This document shows, piece by piece, positions 63,839-64,000 of a DNA stretch of 64,000 nucleotides. This stretch comes from Caulobacter rhizosphaerae (GTDB lineage: Bacteria > Pseudomonadota > Alphaproteobacteria > Caulobacterales > Caulobacteraceae). Numbering within the stretch: the first letter of the stretch is position 1; each line of letters starts with the position of its first letter. Position numbers and translations under genes: made by a program. The notes under the pieces are model-generated. The model saw only the letters and a list, made by a program, of their open reading frames with translations. It did not search any database and was not told the DNA's origin. Location: assembly GCF_010977555.1 (NCBI RefSeq), contig NZ_CP048815.1, positions 620,001 through 684,000 on the forward strand, read 5' to 3'.

Positions 63839-64000
63839 ATGACCACGCCTCCCGACCGCCGCCTGGTGTTCCTGCTCAATGTCGCCCACCGGCGGGTGCA
63901 GCGCTATGTCGAGGCCAAGATGGCGGCCAAGGGTGGGCTGACCGCCGCCCAGTCCGGGGCCCTGTTCGTGCTGGGGCAGAAGGACGGGGCCCTGATCGGC
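63839..64000 (+). CDS. MarR family regulator, cut by the window end
   Basis: Only the first 54 codons are present. They read MTTPPDRRLVFLLNVAHRRV and then EAKMAAKGGLTAAQSGALFV, matching the N-terminal dimerisation helix and start of the winged helix of MarR-type regulators. The ATG at 63839 was chosen because an ATG 8 bases earlier meets a stop at once. It diverges from arsR, about 63 bases from the second operator, so the ArsR protein could also affect it. Confidence 0.72.
   Translation, partial: MTTPPDRRLVFLLNVAHRRVQRYVEAKMAAKGGLTAAQSGALFVLGQKDGALIG

Overview
The window is about 70% GC with tightly packed genes, frequent 4-base stop/start overlaps, and GTG and TTG starts. The gene set points to an alphaproteobacterium of the Caulobacter/Phenylobacterium type: heme FixL with FixJ and FixK, a cydDC/cydABX cluster, a TonB receptor beside a phytase, the lgt-midA-pgeF run, rpoH, and rpmH-rnpA-yidC-engB. 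This is inferred from gene content; no rRNA or tRNA gene is present to confirm it. No prophage, integrase, transposase, CRISPR array or secondary-metabolite cluster was seen.

Layout. 1-8.8 kb: DoxX-like membrane protein, AraC regulator, SMP-30 lactonase coupled to a giant DUF2339 membrane protein, an SPFH/flotillin-like protein and an aldose epimerase. 8.9-18.2 kb: a low-oxygen respiration module. On the minus strand cydD, cydC, fixL and fixJ run together, followed by fixK; diverging from cydD is cydA-cydB-cydX. A perfect FNR/FixK box (TTGAT-N4-ATCAA) lies between cydD and cydA, so the oxygen sensor, its cascade, the cytochrome bd oxidase and its assembly transporter are in one place. 18.4-23.4 kb: a lone CheW, an ASCH-type protein, a small membrane protein and the rpmH-rnpA-yidC-engB housekeeping run. 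23.4-38.5 kb: mixed metabolism (quinone-type oxidoreductase, esterase, FMO, serine and threonine dehydratases, M28 peptidase, exonuclease III, PagL-like lipid A deacylase) with several regulators. 38.6-43.9 kb: purA, a hybrid histidine kinase, an unrecognised protein and a degenerate receiver protein. 43.9-47.5 kb: TonB receptor and beta-propeller phytase, divergent. 47.5-57.6 kb: hydrolase, rpoH, small membrane proteins, pth-rplY, a lipoprotein, prs, and pgeF-midA-lgt. 57.7-64 kb: UbiK, YbjN, ProC, a TetR/COQ9-like protein, a 20-cysteine repeat protein, an MBL hydrolase, an ArsR/SRPBCC pair and the start of a MarR gene.

The least ordinary features are not extra genes but sequence layered on genes. 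Several families of palindromic intergenic repeats occur. One copy sits in frame inside the ATPase domain of cydC, one half-element in frame inside midA, and one forms the C-terminus of an epimerase. A terminator-like hairpin ends exactly at the rnpA start codon and contains a 22-codon reading frame that overlaps that start. An orphan 22-base perfect palindrome lies between rpoH and a holin-like gene. Two ArsR operators sit exactly 40 bases apart. Two secreted cysteine-rich proteins have strikingly regular cysteine spacing.
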